64,000 nt of DNA. It comes from Thalassotalea euphylliae. Its GTDB lineage: Bacteria; Pseudomonadota; Gammaproteobacteria; Enterobacterales; Alteromonadaceae. The number at the start of each line of letters is the position of its first letter. Positions within the stretch are counted from its first letter, which is position 1. The notes under the pieces are model-generated. The model searched no databases, had not been told where the DNA came from, and was given only the letters and a program-made list of their open reading frames with translations. Positions 1-8,388 of the stretch are shown piece after piece. The DNA lies in NCBI RefSeq assembly GCF_003390375.1, contig NZ_QUOT01000001.1, forward strand, positions 434,001 through 498,000, given 5' to 3'. The position numbers and the translations under genes were made by a program.

Positions 1-257
1 CTACCGAGGCTTAATAACGCGGTAACCCACAATAGCACATACAAATAGTCAGTGAGTGGTGTTACCCAATAGTCTCTTACCTCAATGCCTTTATAACGGG
101 TAATACCGTAAGAACGTTCCGGTGCTGCGTAAAATGAAACAACTAAGGCGATAGAAAATAAAAACCAGCCAATCAATGACAACCACTGTAAAATGTTAAC
201 CCAAGTGTCTTTGTTTTCTCGGCGGTCTACTTCCGGCCATTGCTTGTTTGAATCCAT
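1..257 (-). CDS. Hypothetical inner-membrane protein, 3' end outside window
   Basis: Only the first 85 codons are visible; the frame runs open to the window edge. The protein starts MDSNKQWPEVDRRENKDTW, followed by a hydrophobic helix at about residues 22-44 (ILQWLSLIGWFLFSIALVV). A short polar segment with the stretch RSYGITRYKG comes next, then a second helix begins near residue 70. This suggests a small membrane protein with a cytoplasmic N-terminus. It is transcribed divergently from asnS. I do not recognise the family and give no function. Confidence 0.6.
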   Translation of the reverse strand, partial: MDSNKQWPEVDRRENKDTWVNILQWLSLIGWFLFSIALVVSFYAAPERSYGITRYKGIEVRDYWVTPLTDYLYVLLWVTALLSLG

Positions 258-416
258 CTTAACTACATCCAAAATAACAACATTTTTAGTGTAAACATTC
301 AGTTCACGAATTAATTAGCTAAATTAAGTAATTATTACTTGTTAAACGCAATAGTCACGTTAACATAATACGCCCTAAAATTATGTATTATTTATAACGA
401 AAAACGAGGTCATTCA

Positions 417-1817
417 ATGTCAGTTATTTCAATTACTGATGTCTTAGCAGGCAAATTCCCTGTTAATGAAGAGATCACTGTACACGGCTGGATCCGCACT
501 CGCCGCGACTCAAAAGCAGGTATCTCATTTTTAGCTATTCACGATGGTTCATGTTTCGACGCCATCCAAGCTGTTGTTCCGAATGATCTGAATAATTACG
601 ATGAAGAAGTTTTAAAACTAACGACTGGTTGTTCAGTAAAAGTTACGGGCACTTTGGTAGAATCTCAAGGCCAAGGTCAAGCGTTCGAAATTCAAGCAAC
701 TGGTGTTGAAGTGCTGGGTTATGTTGAAGACCCTGACACTTACCCGATGGCTGCTAAACGTCACAGCATCGAATTCTTGCGTGAGCAAGCTCACTTGCGT
801 GCTCGCACAAACTTAGGCGGTGCGGTAACACGTGTGCGCAACACGCTTGCACAAGCAATTCACCGCTTTTTCCACGAAAAAGGCTACTTCTGGATAGCAA
901 CGCCATTAATCACAGCAAGTGACTGTGAAGGTGCAGGTGAAATGTTCCGTGTAAGCACACTCGATATGGAAAACCTACCACGCACTGACAAAGGCGAAGT
1001 AGATTACAGCGAAGACTTCTTCGGTAAAGAAGCGTTTTTAACCGTATCTGGCCAACTAAACGTTGAAACCTACTGTAGCGCGCTTTCAAAAGTATACACT
1101 TTTGGTCCAACTTTCCGTGCTGAGAACTCAAATACGTCTCGTCACTTAGCAGAGTTTTGGATGGTTGAGCCTGAAATCGCATTTGCTGATTTATCAGATG
1201 CTGCAGATCTGGCTGAAGACATGCTGAAGTATGTACTAAAAGCATTACTTGAAGAGCGCGCTGATGATATGGCGTTTTTCCAACAACGCGTTGATAAAAC
1301 CGTTATCGATCGTTTAAAGGCACTAATAAGTACCGACTTTGTACGCATGGATTACACTGACGCTATCGAGATCTTAGAAAACTGTGATAAGAAATTCGAA
1401 AACCCAGTGTCTTGGGGCATCGACTTAAACTCTGAGCACGAGCGTTACTTAGCCGAAGAACATGTTGGTGCGCCAATTATTCTGCAAAACTACCCGAAAG
1501 ACATTAAAGCCTTCTACATGCGCCTTAATGAAGACGGTAAAACAGTTGCGGCGATGGATATTCTTGCGCCAGGTATTGGTGAGATTATCGGTGGTGCACA
1601 ACGTGAAGAACGTTTAGATGTACTAGATGCACGTTTATCGGAAATGGACTTAGATCCAGCTGATTACAGTTGGTACCGTGATTTACGCCGCTACGGTACT
1701 GTACCACACGCAGGTTTCGGTTTAGGCTTCGAACGTTTAATCGCTTATGCAACAGGTATTGCAAACGTACGTGACGTAATTCCGTTCCCTCGTACACCAA
1801 ACAACGCTGCATTCTAA
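417..1817 (+). CDS. asnS: Asparagine--tRNA ligase
   Basis: Charges tRNA-Asn with asparagine in the cytoplasm. The 466-residue product has the usual bacterial AsnRS length. An N-terminal OB-fold anticodon-binding domain (ITVHGWIRTRRDSKAG, residues about 20-36) precedes a class II catalytic core. Motif 2 (GPTFRAENSNTSRHLAEFW) lies near residues 228-247 and motif 3 (GFGLGFERLIAYATG) near 432-446. The ATG is preceded by an AACGAGGTC ribosome-binding site. A strong intrinsic terminator follows, so the gene is probably monocistronic. The opposite-strand reading frames inside it are shadows. Identification is secure. Confidence 0.98.
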   Translation: MSVISITDVLAGKFPVNEEITVHGWIRTRRDSKAGISFLAIHDGSCFDAIQAVVPNDLNNYDEEVLKLTTGCSVKVTGTLVESQGQGQAFEIQATGVEVLGYVEDPDTYPMAAKRHSIEFLREQAHLRARTNLGGAVTRVRNTLAQAIHRFFHEKGYFWIATPLITASDCEGAGEMFRVSTLDMENLPRTDKGEVDYSEDFFGKEAFLTVSGQLNVETYCSALSKVYTFGPTFRAENSNTSRHLAEFWMVEPEIAFADLSDAADLAEDMLKYVLKALLEERADDMAFFQQRVDKTVIDRLKALISTDFVRMDYTDAIEILENCDKKFENPVSWGIDLNSEHERYLAEEHVGAPIILQNYPKDIKAFYMRLNEDGKTVAAMDILAPGIGEIIGGAQREERLDVLDARLSEMDLDPADYSWYRDLRRYGTVPHAGFGLGFERLIAYATGIANVRDVIPFPRTPNNAAF

Positions 1818-1846
1818 GCAGAATTGTAGCGAGTTAACTAAATTAG

Positions 1847-1876
1847 AAAGCCCATCTAGTTGATGGGCTTTTTGTT
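1847..1876 (+). terminator. Intrinsic terminator of asnS
   Basis: A 10-bp perfect stem (AAAGCCCATC / GATGGGCTTT) with a 5-base loop is followed by a short T run, 30 bases after the asnS stop. Confidence 0.9.
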
Positions 1877-2013
1877 AATTGGCTTTTTATTTTTTGCTTT
1901 GCGGTGTTTTTATTTTGGCTCTTTTTTGAGTCATTAGCCAACCAACACAATATGCCGAGCTAATGCACTCATTTAAAGCGCTTATTTAATGGGCTTGGTC
2001 ATTGATTCACGAT

Positions 2014-2493
2014 TTATTTGATTAACAATTCAAGTTCATCTCCATAGCTTACCCCCTCAATAAAAGGCGCAATAAGTTCAACCACATTACTCGGTTGAAA
2101 ATGCCCTACTTTAGTTTCTGCTTTGGGTTGATAGATAAAAGCTGAATAGCATTTTCCTTGGTAAGCAATTTCGCAAGAATAGAAATCAAAATCCTCTGCT
2201 GGCCAATCTGTTGTCCATTTAACGTTTTTAAATCGATAGTCGGCTATGCCAAACTGAATGCACAGCTCTGCATGCCTCTCTTGACAGGGCTCTTGACTAG
2301 ATTCTTGAACTAGATCTTGAACAGTTTGCTCAATTGCCAAATTAATTGTGCCATTGAACATTTGGGATAAATCTAACCCTAACTTTTTAAAGAAAGGTTT
2401 TTGTAACGCTATTGTACCTTCAGAAAATGGCGAATCAGTGGCTTTGCCAGAAGCAACTTGATGGCCCTTGATAACTCGCCCTTTCATTCTCAT
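2014..2493 (-). CDS. CTP-dependent riboflavin kinase-like (DUF120) protein
   Basis: A 159-residue soluble protein that would normally be called hypothetical. Its layout resembles archaeal CTP-dependent riboflavin kinase (RibK/DUF120, cradle-loop barrel). Near the start is GRVIKGHQVASG, like the archaeal G-x-V-x-S-G-x-G segment. Then comes PFFKKLGLDL with GTINLAI, like the archaeal LGF-x(n)-GTLNL. The end has VVELIAPFIEGVSYGDELEL, like the archaeal IEIIAP-x(n)-L-x-DGD. These matches are from memory of the family, so the fold is likely but the riboflavin kinase activity is inference. The segment around residues 62-75 (VQESSQEPCQE) is low complexity. An in-frame ATG two codons downstream is an alternative start. 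The neighbour is a divergently functioning phosphodiesterase gene on the same strand. Confidence 0.65.
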   Translation of the reverse strand: MRMKGRVIKGHQVASGKATDSPFSEGTIALQKPFFKKLGLDLSQMFNGTINLAIEQTVQDLVQESSQEPCQERHAELCIQFGIADYRFKNVKWTTDWPAEDFDFYSCEIAYQGKCYSAFIYQPKAETKVGHFQPSNVVELIAPFIEGVSYGDELELLIK

Positions 2494-2552
2494 CGTTATT
2501 GTCTAGCTATAAAGTTTAGTTAAAGGTTTATTTATAAGCTTAAGACTTTGTG

Positions 2553-3749
2553 TTAATCAACAATATATTCGTTAATGACATGCTTGTCTGCTGGCGTTTT
2601 TACGCCAATTAATTCTGCGATAAAGTTAAACACGTGAATGTTTTCAAATGCTTCTACCTTTCCTGGCTTGACGTTAGGGCCTGACGCAAAAAATACGGCT
2701 TCCATTTGTGCTGTATCGGCAATGTCATAACCATGAGTTGCTGCTGTTTGATATTTTTTTTCAATAAAAATGACACCAGGCGCCGCGTTGACAATTAAAT
2801 TCGGTAGTACGTCGGCTTGAGCTTGCGTTGTCGGTGCGAAACGCCAATGCTCTGGATAACTGTCAGGTAAATAAGCTTGATAACGCCCTTGGCCTTTTTC
2901 ATTTATCCGTTTTGCTGACTCCGCTAATACCTGTTTATTGTTGGAGTAAACATAAAGCTGTGTTTGACCATTCACCACTAGGGAGTTTTTCGACAATACT
3001 CGTGGCAGCACTTTAGATTGTAAAAGTTTATTCTTGATTGGTGCCATACCGTGATCAGACACAATCACTAAATTGATTTGAATATCATTTTCGTTTAGCA
3101 CATCAAGAAATTCACCTATTAGCTGATCTACTTCAGCCACTGCTGCTTTAGCTTCGCTCGAATCTATTCCATGTTCGTGATTGGCTGAGTCAACAACCGA
3201 AAAGTAACTGGTAATAAATTGCGGTCGTTTTTCTTTAGGTAGCTTTAACCAGTCTATTACTTGCATCAACCGTTGCCGATTAGAATGGCTGCCATCATAA
3301 ATTTCGTAAAAAGTGGGACGCGTATTAAATAGATTGGCATCAGATGTTGGCCAAAAATAAGTGGCCGCTGTCACACCTTGTTCCTCTGCTAACACCCACA
3401 AAGGTTTGGCGAGTAACCAGCTTGGATCTTCTTTAGTTTTACCCATGCTGTAGAGGTTGTTTCGTGTTCTACTGTAAAAACGGTTGTGAATAATGCCGTG
3501 CTCAAGAGGATACTTGCCTGTGACGATAGAGATATGATTTGGAAAGGTTTTTGTTGGGTAAACCGGGAGTAACGCGTTACTGGATAACCCCTTATTTCTT
3601 AATGATGATAAGTGTTTTGGGGCAAGTAATTCGAATTGCTCTTGGCTAAAGCCATCGATAGAAAGGAGTACTGTCGGCGCTTTTTCTGCAAAAGCAGGTG
3701 TCACTATGATAACGCTTAAAACAAGCATTATTGTCGTTAAAAACTTCAC
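2553..3749 (-). CDS. Secreted nucleotide pyrophosphatase/phosphodiesterase (ENPP type)
   Basis: Alkaline-phosphatase superfamily enzyme that should cleave phosphodiester or pyrophosphate bonds of nucleotides outside the cytoplasm. The mature protein begins with the metal-binding VLLSIDGF. The ENPP nucleophile motif PTKTFPNH follows at about residues 65-72, with Thr as nucleophile, then SIVTGKYPLEHGI. Later metal ligands appear in VDSANHEHG, VSDHGMAP and TAATHGYD. I chose the GTG at 3749 because it is preceded by GGAAA and opens directly on a signal peptide (KFLTTIMLVLSVIIVTPAFA). The longer frame to 3803 starts with TTG and puts 18 polar residues before the signal. Product 398 residues. The exact substrate cannot be told. 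Confidence 0.9.
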   Translation of the reverse strand: MKFLTTIMLVLSVIIVTPAFAEKAPTVLLSIDGFSQEQFELLAPKHLSSLRNKGLSSNALLPVYPTKTFPNHISIVTGKYPLEHGIIHNRFYSRTRNNLYSMGKTKEDPSWLLAKPLWVLAEEQGVTAATYFWPTSDANLFNTRPTFYEIYDGSHSNRQRLMQVIDWLKLPKEKRPQFITSYFSVVDSANHEHGIDSSEAKAAVAEVDQLIGEFLDVLNENDIQINLVIVSDHGMAPIKNKLLQSKVLPRVLSKNSLVVNGQTQLYVYSNNKQVLAESAKRINEKGQGRYQAYLPDSYPEHWRFAPTTQAQADVLPNLIVNAAPGVIFIEKKYQTAATHGYDIADTAQMEAVFFASGPNVKPGKVEAFENIHVFNFIAELIGVKTPADKHVINEYIVD

Positions 3750-3869
3750 TATGTTTCCACTTATAATTATGTTGATTTCTCTTTTGTTTACGAAAAAACG
3801 CAAAAGTGCGCTGGTGAATGAATCATTAAAATTGAGTTAACAAACGAACAAAAGGCAAAATTTGGGCAA

Positions 3870-3896
3870 TAAAAAAGGAGCATAATGCTCCTTTTC
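3870..3896 (-). terminator. Terminator after the phosphoribosyltransferase gene
   Basis: AAAAGGAGCAT and its complement form an 11-bp stem with almost no loop. Read on the minus strand it is followed by a T run. It lies 15 bases past the phosphoribosyltransferase stop. Confidence 0.85.
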
Positions 3897-3909
3897 TGTG
3901 GCAGTACGA

Positions 3910-4467
3910 TTACACGAATAGATCTTTAATATTCGCTAAGTCGGTTTTGCCGTTAGCAATTTCTTCTGGCGTTAAACCGGAAAGTTCATGAGGGAAAACT
4001 AACCACTCTTCTGACTCATGAACATAGTAATCAGGCACAATTTCTACCTTGGAATTTTTAGGCTTATACCAAGGGCATGCAACGCGAACATCGGTTGGCA
4101 TGTTGTTGCGCATTAACACTTTTAATTGTTTGATAAGGGCGTCAATACTGCGGCCAGAATCAAATACATCATCAACAATTAATAGGCCATCACCCGCGTT
4201 AGCATTTTCAATAATGTAGTGCAAACCGTGTACTTTAATTTCTTTACTTTGCTGATTGATGCCGTAGTAAGAAGAAGTGCGCACTGCAATATGGTCGGTC
4301 TCTACTTTTTTGAAATCAAAAAATTCTTGAACTGCGATACCGATCGGCGCGCCACCACGCCAAATGCCAACGATAAACTCTGGTCGGAAGCCATCTTCAT
4401 AGACTTTAGCCGCTAATTTGAATGAATCTTCAAGTAACTCTTGCGCTGAAATGTATTTCTTTTCCAT
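3910..4467 (-). CDS. Purine phosphoribosyltransferase family protein
   Basis: Type I phosphoribosyltransferase of 185 residues, expected to join a purine base (hypoxanthine, guanine or xanthine) to PRPP in salvage. The PRPP-binding loop LLIVDDVFDSGRSID is at residues 95-109 and is a clean family signature. An earlier VGIWRGGAPIG (33-43) is the phosphate-binding P-loop seen in hypoxanthine and xanthine enzymes. The tail VHESEEWLVFPHE resembles the xanthine/guanine-type base-binding end. The gene has its own terminator and no obvious operon partner. Base specificity cannot be assigned by eye. Confidence 0.88.
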   Translation of the reverse strand: MEKKYISAQELLEDSFKLAAKVYEDGFRPEFIVGIWRGGAPIGIAVQEFFDFKKVETDHIAVRTSSYYGINQQSKEIKVHGLHYIIENANAGDGLLIVDDVFDSGRSIDALIKQLKVLMRNNMPTDVRVACPWYKPKNSKVEIVPDYYVHESEEWLVFPHELSGLTPEEIANGKTDLANIKDLFV

Positions 4468-4539
4468 TGAGGAAATTACCTATTTATTAAAGCTAAGGTG
4501 ATAACCAACGATTGTAACAAAGCTTGACTAGTTGGTTAA

Positions 4540-5500
4540 CTACTTTACGCCAATATGTTGATCTAAATAGCGTAGATGTAAATAAATACTATTGCTAGCA
4601 CGCCAAAAAAGTTCTTTATTAATGTTGTCGTAATTGTCAGACGTTTGGTGATAATGCTGATGTGTGCCTACCCCAAAATAGATGAATGGGATGCCTGCTC
4701 GATAAAATACGCCGTGGTCACTCGCCAGCTTCCATCGACGTTTATTCCACATGCCTGCCGCCCTTTCGCGCTTAAAACCCTTTTGTACCGGCACCCAACT
4801 GGAATACTGAAAGCGTAAGAATTCTTCTTCCTTTTGTTCAGATAATAATTGATCAAGATTATGACTAATGTAACTTAGCTTACTCGTATTCTTAACCCCA
4901 GCTATCATGTCCAAATTAACGTTTAGCAAGGTATCTCTTACAATGCCTGGGAATTCGTCTACAAAAGCTTTGGCACCTCGAAGGTTATCTTCCTCTCCAT
5001 CACTAAAGAGTAAAATAATATCGTGCTTCGTTTTACCTTTTAGTACCTTAGCCAATTCAAGCAGTGCCGCAACGCCTGAGGCATTATCGTCTGCGCCGTT
5101 ATAGACTTTATCACCACTCGCACCAATGTGATCATAGTGCGCCGAAAGCACAATATAGCGCGGTGACAGTATTTCGTCAGCTAATGTACGCAATAACATT
5201 CGTACCGTTTTTTTGCCTACCAAGGTGATAATTAAAAGACTGAAAATACCCTCCCACTTGCGGTAAAGGCCCAATTCCATAATTGATAAGTTCATTTTTA
5301 ATATATTGCGCGCTTGCTCGTGCGCCTTGAGTATCTATTTTTCGGCCTTTGAGTTGATCACTCGCCAAATATTTAACATGGGCAAGTAATGAGGATTGAT
5401 TGATAACTGTGCCTGAAAGAGGCGGCGCCTGATAAAATGTTGTTTTGTTAGTACATGCACTAACGCATACAACTAGCAATAAAATACTTAATTGCTTCAT
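4540..5500 (-). pseudogene. M28 family lipoprotein aminopeptidase, frameshifted
   Basis: Two overlapping frames together encode one M28 zinc aminopeptidase. The 5' part (from 5500) has a lipoprotein signal, MKQLSILLLVVCVSAC, and runs to GTNVIAYIS before a TGA at about 5177. The 3' part continues in the +1 frame with DEILSPRYIVLSAHYDHIG. It then shows all M28 zinc ligands: SAHYDH, NGADDNASG, DGEEDN, NLDMIAG and GTHQHYHQTSDNYD. NVIAY is normally followed within about ten residues by the HYDH strand. The one-base shift therefore lies between roughly 5177 and 5200, not in the nearby seven-A run at about 5205-5216. The rest is intact, so this is either a very recent mutation or a sequencing error. 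It sits 14 bases after the TPR lipoprotein gene and probably shares its transcript. Confidence 0.85.
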
Positions 5501-5514
5501 ATTAGCTCAGGACA

Positions 5515-6693
5515 CTACTGATTTAAAATATTGAGTTTCGCCAAGTATTGCTGTTCAACATCTGGATATTTGTTAATCCGAATCGCCCTTTTCATTGCTA
5601 TTTTCGCAGAGTTTGTTTTGCCTAAGGCACTAAACACTTTAGCTAATCCATAGTGAAATTCATGAATGCTGTCATCAAGTTTTATCGCCCGTTGGTAATG
5701 ACGAGCTGCACTTTCATAATTGCCTTCATAAAAATCTTCATCTGCTAACAAGGCATGGTAATACGGGTTTTTAATACGCTGTTTGAGTATCATGCTGTCG
5801 ATGCGCCGTGCTTCATCGTAGCGACCTTGAATTGCTAACAATATGGAAAGATTCGTTAAGGTGTTTAAGCTTCTTGCATCTAAGCTAATCGCATGACGAT
5901 AAGTGGTTTCTGCTAGCTCATTTTGATCCGTGAATCGGTAAAGTACAGCCAAATTTCCCCAGCCTGCAGCAAAATCAGGAGCGGTTTTTACTGCTTGAGC
6001 AAAATAACGGTAGGCAGTGTCGTAATCGCTTTCAACAAGTGCTTGTGCGCCCTTATTATTATAAAACATCGCTGCAACCGTATTAATACTGACTTTTTTC
6101 TTAGGAAAGCGTTTCTTTTTAACGAAAGGATCAAAATCAATTTCGATATCAGCACCGCCCCACACAACACTAACATTAGGATCTCGAGATTTAACACCAG
6201 GAATTAGTAAGTTAACGTGGCCTGTTAGCAAATTATATTGGCCATTTCTTACCCAGTATTCTGGTACTTGAACATCTTGGAACACAACATCAAGCCCCGA
6301 CGCTTTCGCCATGGCATATGCCATAATGGTTAGCGACATGCAATTGGCCGTCTTGCTTTGATATGTTTCGCTCGCGGTTAAATTTGCATTACTTTGATAA
6401 GCAAGACCAACATTATTATCACTAAAAATATGGCGAATAAGCTTCATTGCTTTATTGTGCTTGGTGCGCTCAGACATAAAGCTACTGCGCACAACCGACT
6501 TCATTTCATCGCTTAACGCAAAAATTTCTTCTTTTGACTCAACATCAATTTGCTGCGCTTTGGGGAAGGCTTTGTCAACTAGGAGTAGGTCTGGATTATA
6601 GGCGGCGAAACCCGCAGAGTGTTGAGGCACAGTTGAATTGCAACCGCTAAGCGAAAAAACCATGGGGAACAGCAATAAAACCAGTCTATGCAT
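5515..6693 (-). CDS. TPR lipoprotein with transglutaminase-like segment
   Basis: A 392-residue predicted lipoprotein. MHRLVLLLFPMVFSLSGC is a lipobox signal, so the protein is anchored in the envelope. The N-terminal half contains TANCMSLTIMAYAMAKASG and later TGHVNLLI. These look like the Cys and His segments of a transglutaminase-like or papain-fold domain, whose activity is uncertain. The C-terminal half has about four tetratricopeptide repeats, for example AGWGNLAVLYRFTDQNELAE and PYYHALLADEDFYEGNYESA. I start at ATG 6693, which has GAGGTGG seven bases upstream. The longer frame begins with TTG. The broken M28 peptidase gene follows directly and may have worked with it in peptide processing. 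Confidence 0.85.
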   Translation of the reverse strand: MHRLVLLLFPMVFSLSGCNSTVPQHSAGFAAYNPDLLLVDKAFPKAQQIDVESKEEIFALSDEMKSVVRSSFMSERTKHNKAMKLIRHIFSDNNVGLAYQSNANLTASETYQSKTANCMSLTIMAYAMAKASGLDVVFQDVQVPEYWVRNGQYNLLTGHVNLLIPGVKSRDPNVSVVWGGADIEIDFDPFVKKKRFPKKKVSINTVAAMFYNNKGAQALVESDYDTAYRYFAQAVKTAPDFAAGWGNLAVLYRFTDQNELAETTYRHAISLDARSLNTLTNLSILLAIQGRYDEARRIDSMILKQRIKNPYYHALLADEDFYEGNYESAARHYQRAIKLDDSIHEFHYGLAKVFSALGKTNSAKIAMKRAIRINKYPDVEQQYLAKLNILNQ

Positions 6694-6896
6694 AAGCCAC
6701 CTCAAACATCACATCTTAGTTAAGCATAATGTAAAACTGATAGATTGCTTAATTGAATACTATGCGGTTAATAACTCGTTACATAAAAACTTGTGGAAGA
6801 GCAATTAGCTATGTGAAGATGTGTTTGCTTTGTAACTTGTCGATGTGTTGAAAACTGAGGTTTAATTCAGGCTCCAACCAATAGAGCCCTATAACG

Positions 6897-6925
6897 AAAA
6901 AAGGCTGCACAATGTGCAGCCTTTT
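6897..6925 (-). terminator. Terminator of tRNA-Ser copy 1
   Basis: An 8-bp GC-rich stem (GGCTGCAC / GTGCAGCC) is flanked by A and T runs, six bases past the tRNA 3' end. It is identical to the one after copy 2. Confidence 0.88.
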
Positions 6926-6931
6926 CGAATA

Positions 6932-7022
6932 TGGCGGTGAGATAGGGATTTGAACCCTAGAGGGGCTACAAACCCCTGCCGGTTTTCAAGACCGGTGCTT
7001 TCGACCACTCAGCCATCTCACC
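6932..7022 (-). tRNA. tRNA-Ser(UGA), copy 1
   Basis: A 91-nt class II tRNA with encoded CCA. The acceptor stem GGTGAGA pairs with TCTCACC. The anticodon loop CTTGAAAA gives TGA. There is a long variable arm (GGGGTTTGTAGCCCC) and a T arm GGGTTCAAATCCC. It is identical to copies at 8191-8281 and 9686-9776. Confidence 0.97.
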
Positions 7023-7028
7023 AAACTT

Positions 7029-7047
7029 GTTCCCTTTGCTTGGGAAC
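7029..7047 (-). other. Leader hairpin before tRNA-Ser copy 1
   Basis: An inverted repeat GTTCCC / GGGAAC with a 7-base loop lies between promoter and tRNA 5' end. It is conserved in all three copies although the flanks around it differ. Confidence 0.6.
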
Positions 7048-7054
7048 GAGGCGC

Positions 7055-7083
7055 ATATTTAAGACAGATTCACAGCTTGTAAA
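7055..7083 (-). promoter_or_regulatory. Promoter of tRNA-Ser copy 1
   Basis: On the minus strand, -35 TTTACA and -10 AAATAT are 17 bases apart. A GC-rich discriminator (GCGCC) follows, as usual for stringently controlled stable-RNA promoters. The same arrangement precedes the other two copies. Confidence 0.75.
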
Positions 7084-7282
7084 GCCCTAATTTGAAGATT
7101 TTTAACGATAAAGAAGATAATTGTACTGTTTGATTAATTAACCTACGCAACTCGTTTAAAAAGTATAAGGCAACTCAATTTGCGAGGCACTCAACACTCG
7201 ATTAATTCGATGTATTTATCCCATGTATCCTCACTTTAGGTTTCAAATTCGGCGCTATTAATTTACGAATAGATCAAGATAA

Positions 7283-8065
7283 CTAGATAGCAGCCTTTTG
7301 AACTGCCTTCAGTTCAATTATAAAATCCGAATTACTAAGCAATTTCATCACTTTTTTTAGCTGCTTACCAAGATGTGGTTTGAGGTATCGACTAGCCTCA
7401 TTGATTGACAGATCTTTTAGCAGTAGAAATATTGCAAGCGCATAAATATGCTCATTTTCACTGAGGTATCCACTGCGACCTGATTTCCACCCTTGAGAGT
7501 CTGCGTCGGCATATTGGCTAAAGTTAAATGCTGAGTTCGCCATAAATATCCCAAATCCCATAAAAGTCGCCGCAATATCTGTTGCAAACTCCCAATTCTC
7601 CCAACCGCCCGGTGGCTCATCTTTAGCAGTTGCTGTTAAATAGTGCGCAAGCTCATGTGCAAGCGTGGCAACCAATTGCATAGGTTGCCCTACTAAAACC
7701 GGATTGTAAGTAATAATCACTTTATCTGATGCAGTGGCTTGGAAAGTTCCATTAGGGCTAACTGGTGCATTTTGTATGGTAATACCCGCAGAAATTATAG
7801 GGTTGGCATCTTCTTATTGTGCTTCAGTTATGCAATTCCACGTTGCCATATTGGCGTGCAGCTTAACTGAATTAAACGTTGCTATAGCGGCGGCTTCTGC
7901 GTTATCTGCTTCAACAGGAAAATATGCTTTTGTCGGTAAGACTAAACTTGTTGCTTGGTAAAAATCTTCTCCGCCAAAATTACGCAACAACCAGCGATAT
8001 GTCTCAATTTGAAATGTTTGATCTTCTCACGCAAGAAAGGGTTTGTTTTTAAATAAGTTAAACAT
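7283..8065 (-). pseudogene. HExxH metallopeptidase-like protein, two in-frame stops
   Basis: From the ATG at 8065 (MFNLFKNKPFLA) one frame runs 261 codons to 7283. It is broken by TGA at 8027-8029 (codon 13) and TAA at 7814-7816 (codon 84). Between and after the stops the reading is clean protein, for example EDQTFQIETYRWLLRNFGGEDF and QATASDKVIITYNP. The C-terminal half has a zincin motif HELAHY near codon 139 and a possible third ligand region, ENWEFATDIAATFMG. Each stop needs only one base change (for example CAA to TAA). The remaining open part from 7720 keeps HELAHY but has no convincing start site. The family is not recognised. The gene lies between two tRNA-Ser copies. Confidence 0.8.
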
Positions 8066-8084
8066 CAATCCATTGAAGCTTGAA

Positions 8085-8104
8085 TGTAATAATTTGATAT
8101 TACA
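8085..8104. promoter_or_regulatory. 20-bp dyad upstream of the HExxH pseudogene
   Basis: TGTAATA and TATTACA form a perfect 7-bp inverted repeat with a 6-base spacer, 20 bases before the ATG at 8065. It looks like an operator for a dimeric regulator. The spacing is not that of the HexR sites elsewhere in the window. Confidence 0.4.
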
Positions 8105-8155
8105 AAAACAATAAACAGAGGTCTATTGATAACCCCTGTTTGAATAATTAAAACG

Positions 8156-8184
8156 AAAAAAGGCTGCACAATGTGCAGCCTTTT
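8156..8184 (-). terminator. Terminator of tRNA-Ser copy 2
   Basis: Same 8-bp GC stem and flanking A/T runs as after copy 1. Confidence 0.88.
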
Positions 8185-8190
8185 CGAATA

Positions 8191-8281
8191 TGGCGGTGAG
8201 ATAGGGATTTGAACCCTAGAGGGGCTACAAACCCCTGCCGGTTTTCAAGACCGGTGCTTTCGACCACTCAGCCATCTCACC
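8191..8281 (-). tRNA. tRNA-Ser(UGA), copy 2
   Basis: Identical over all 91 bases to copy 1, with anticodon TGA, long variable arm and encoded CCA. Confidence 0.97.
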
Positions 8282-8287
8282 AAAATT

Positions 8288-8306
8288 GTTCCCTTTGCTT
8301 GGGAAC
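8288..8306 (-). other. Leader hairpin before tRNA-Ser copy 2
   Basis: The same GTTCCC / GGGAAC inverted repeat as in copies 1 and 3, a few bases upstream of the mature tRNA 5' end. Confidence 0.6.
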
Positions 8307-8313
8307 GGTGCGC

Positions 8314-8342
8314 ATAGTAAAGGGTGCCTACGCGCTTGTAAA
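8314..8342 (-). promoter_or_regulatory. Promoter of tRNA-Ser copy 2
   Basis: -35 TTTACA, 17-base spacer, -10 TACTAT and a GC discriminator on the minus strand. Confidence 0.72.
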
Positions 8343-8388
8343 GTGTTAATTGCAATAAAATTGCAATATCGTTCCGTTCGCTCACAAA

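Noticed and set aside
7734..7961. 75-codon plus-strand frame
   Set aside because: Antisense to the HExxH pseudogene; the minus frame reads as real protein through its stops.
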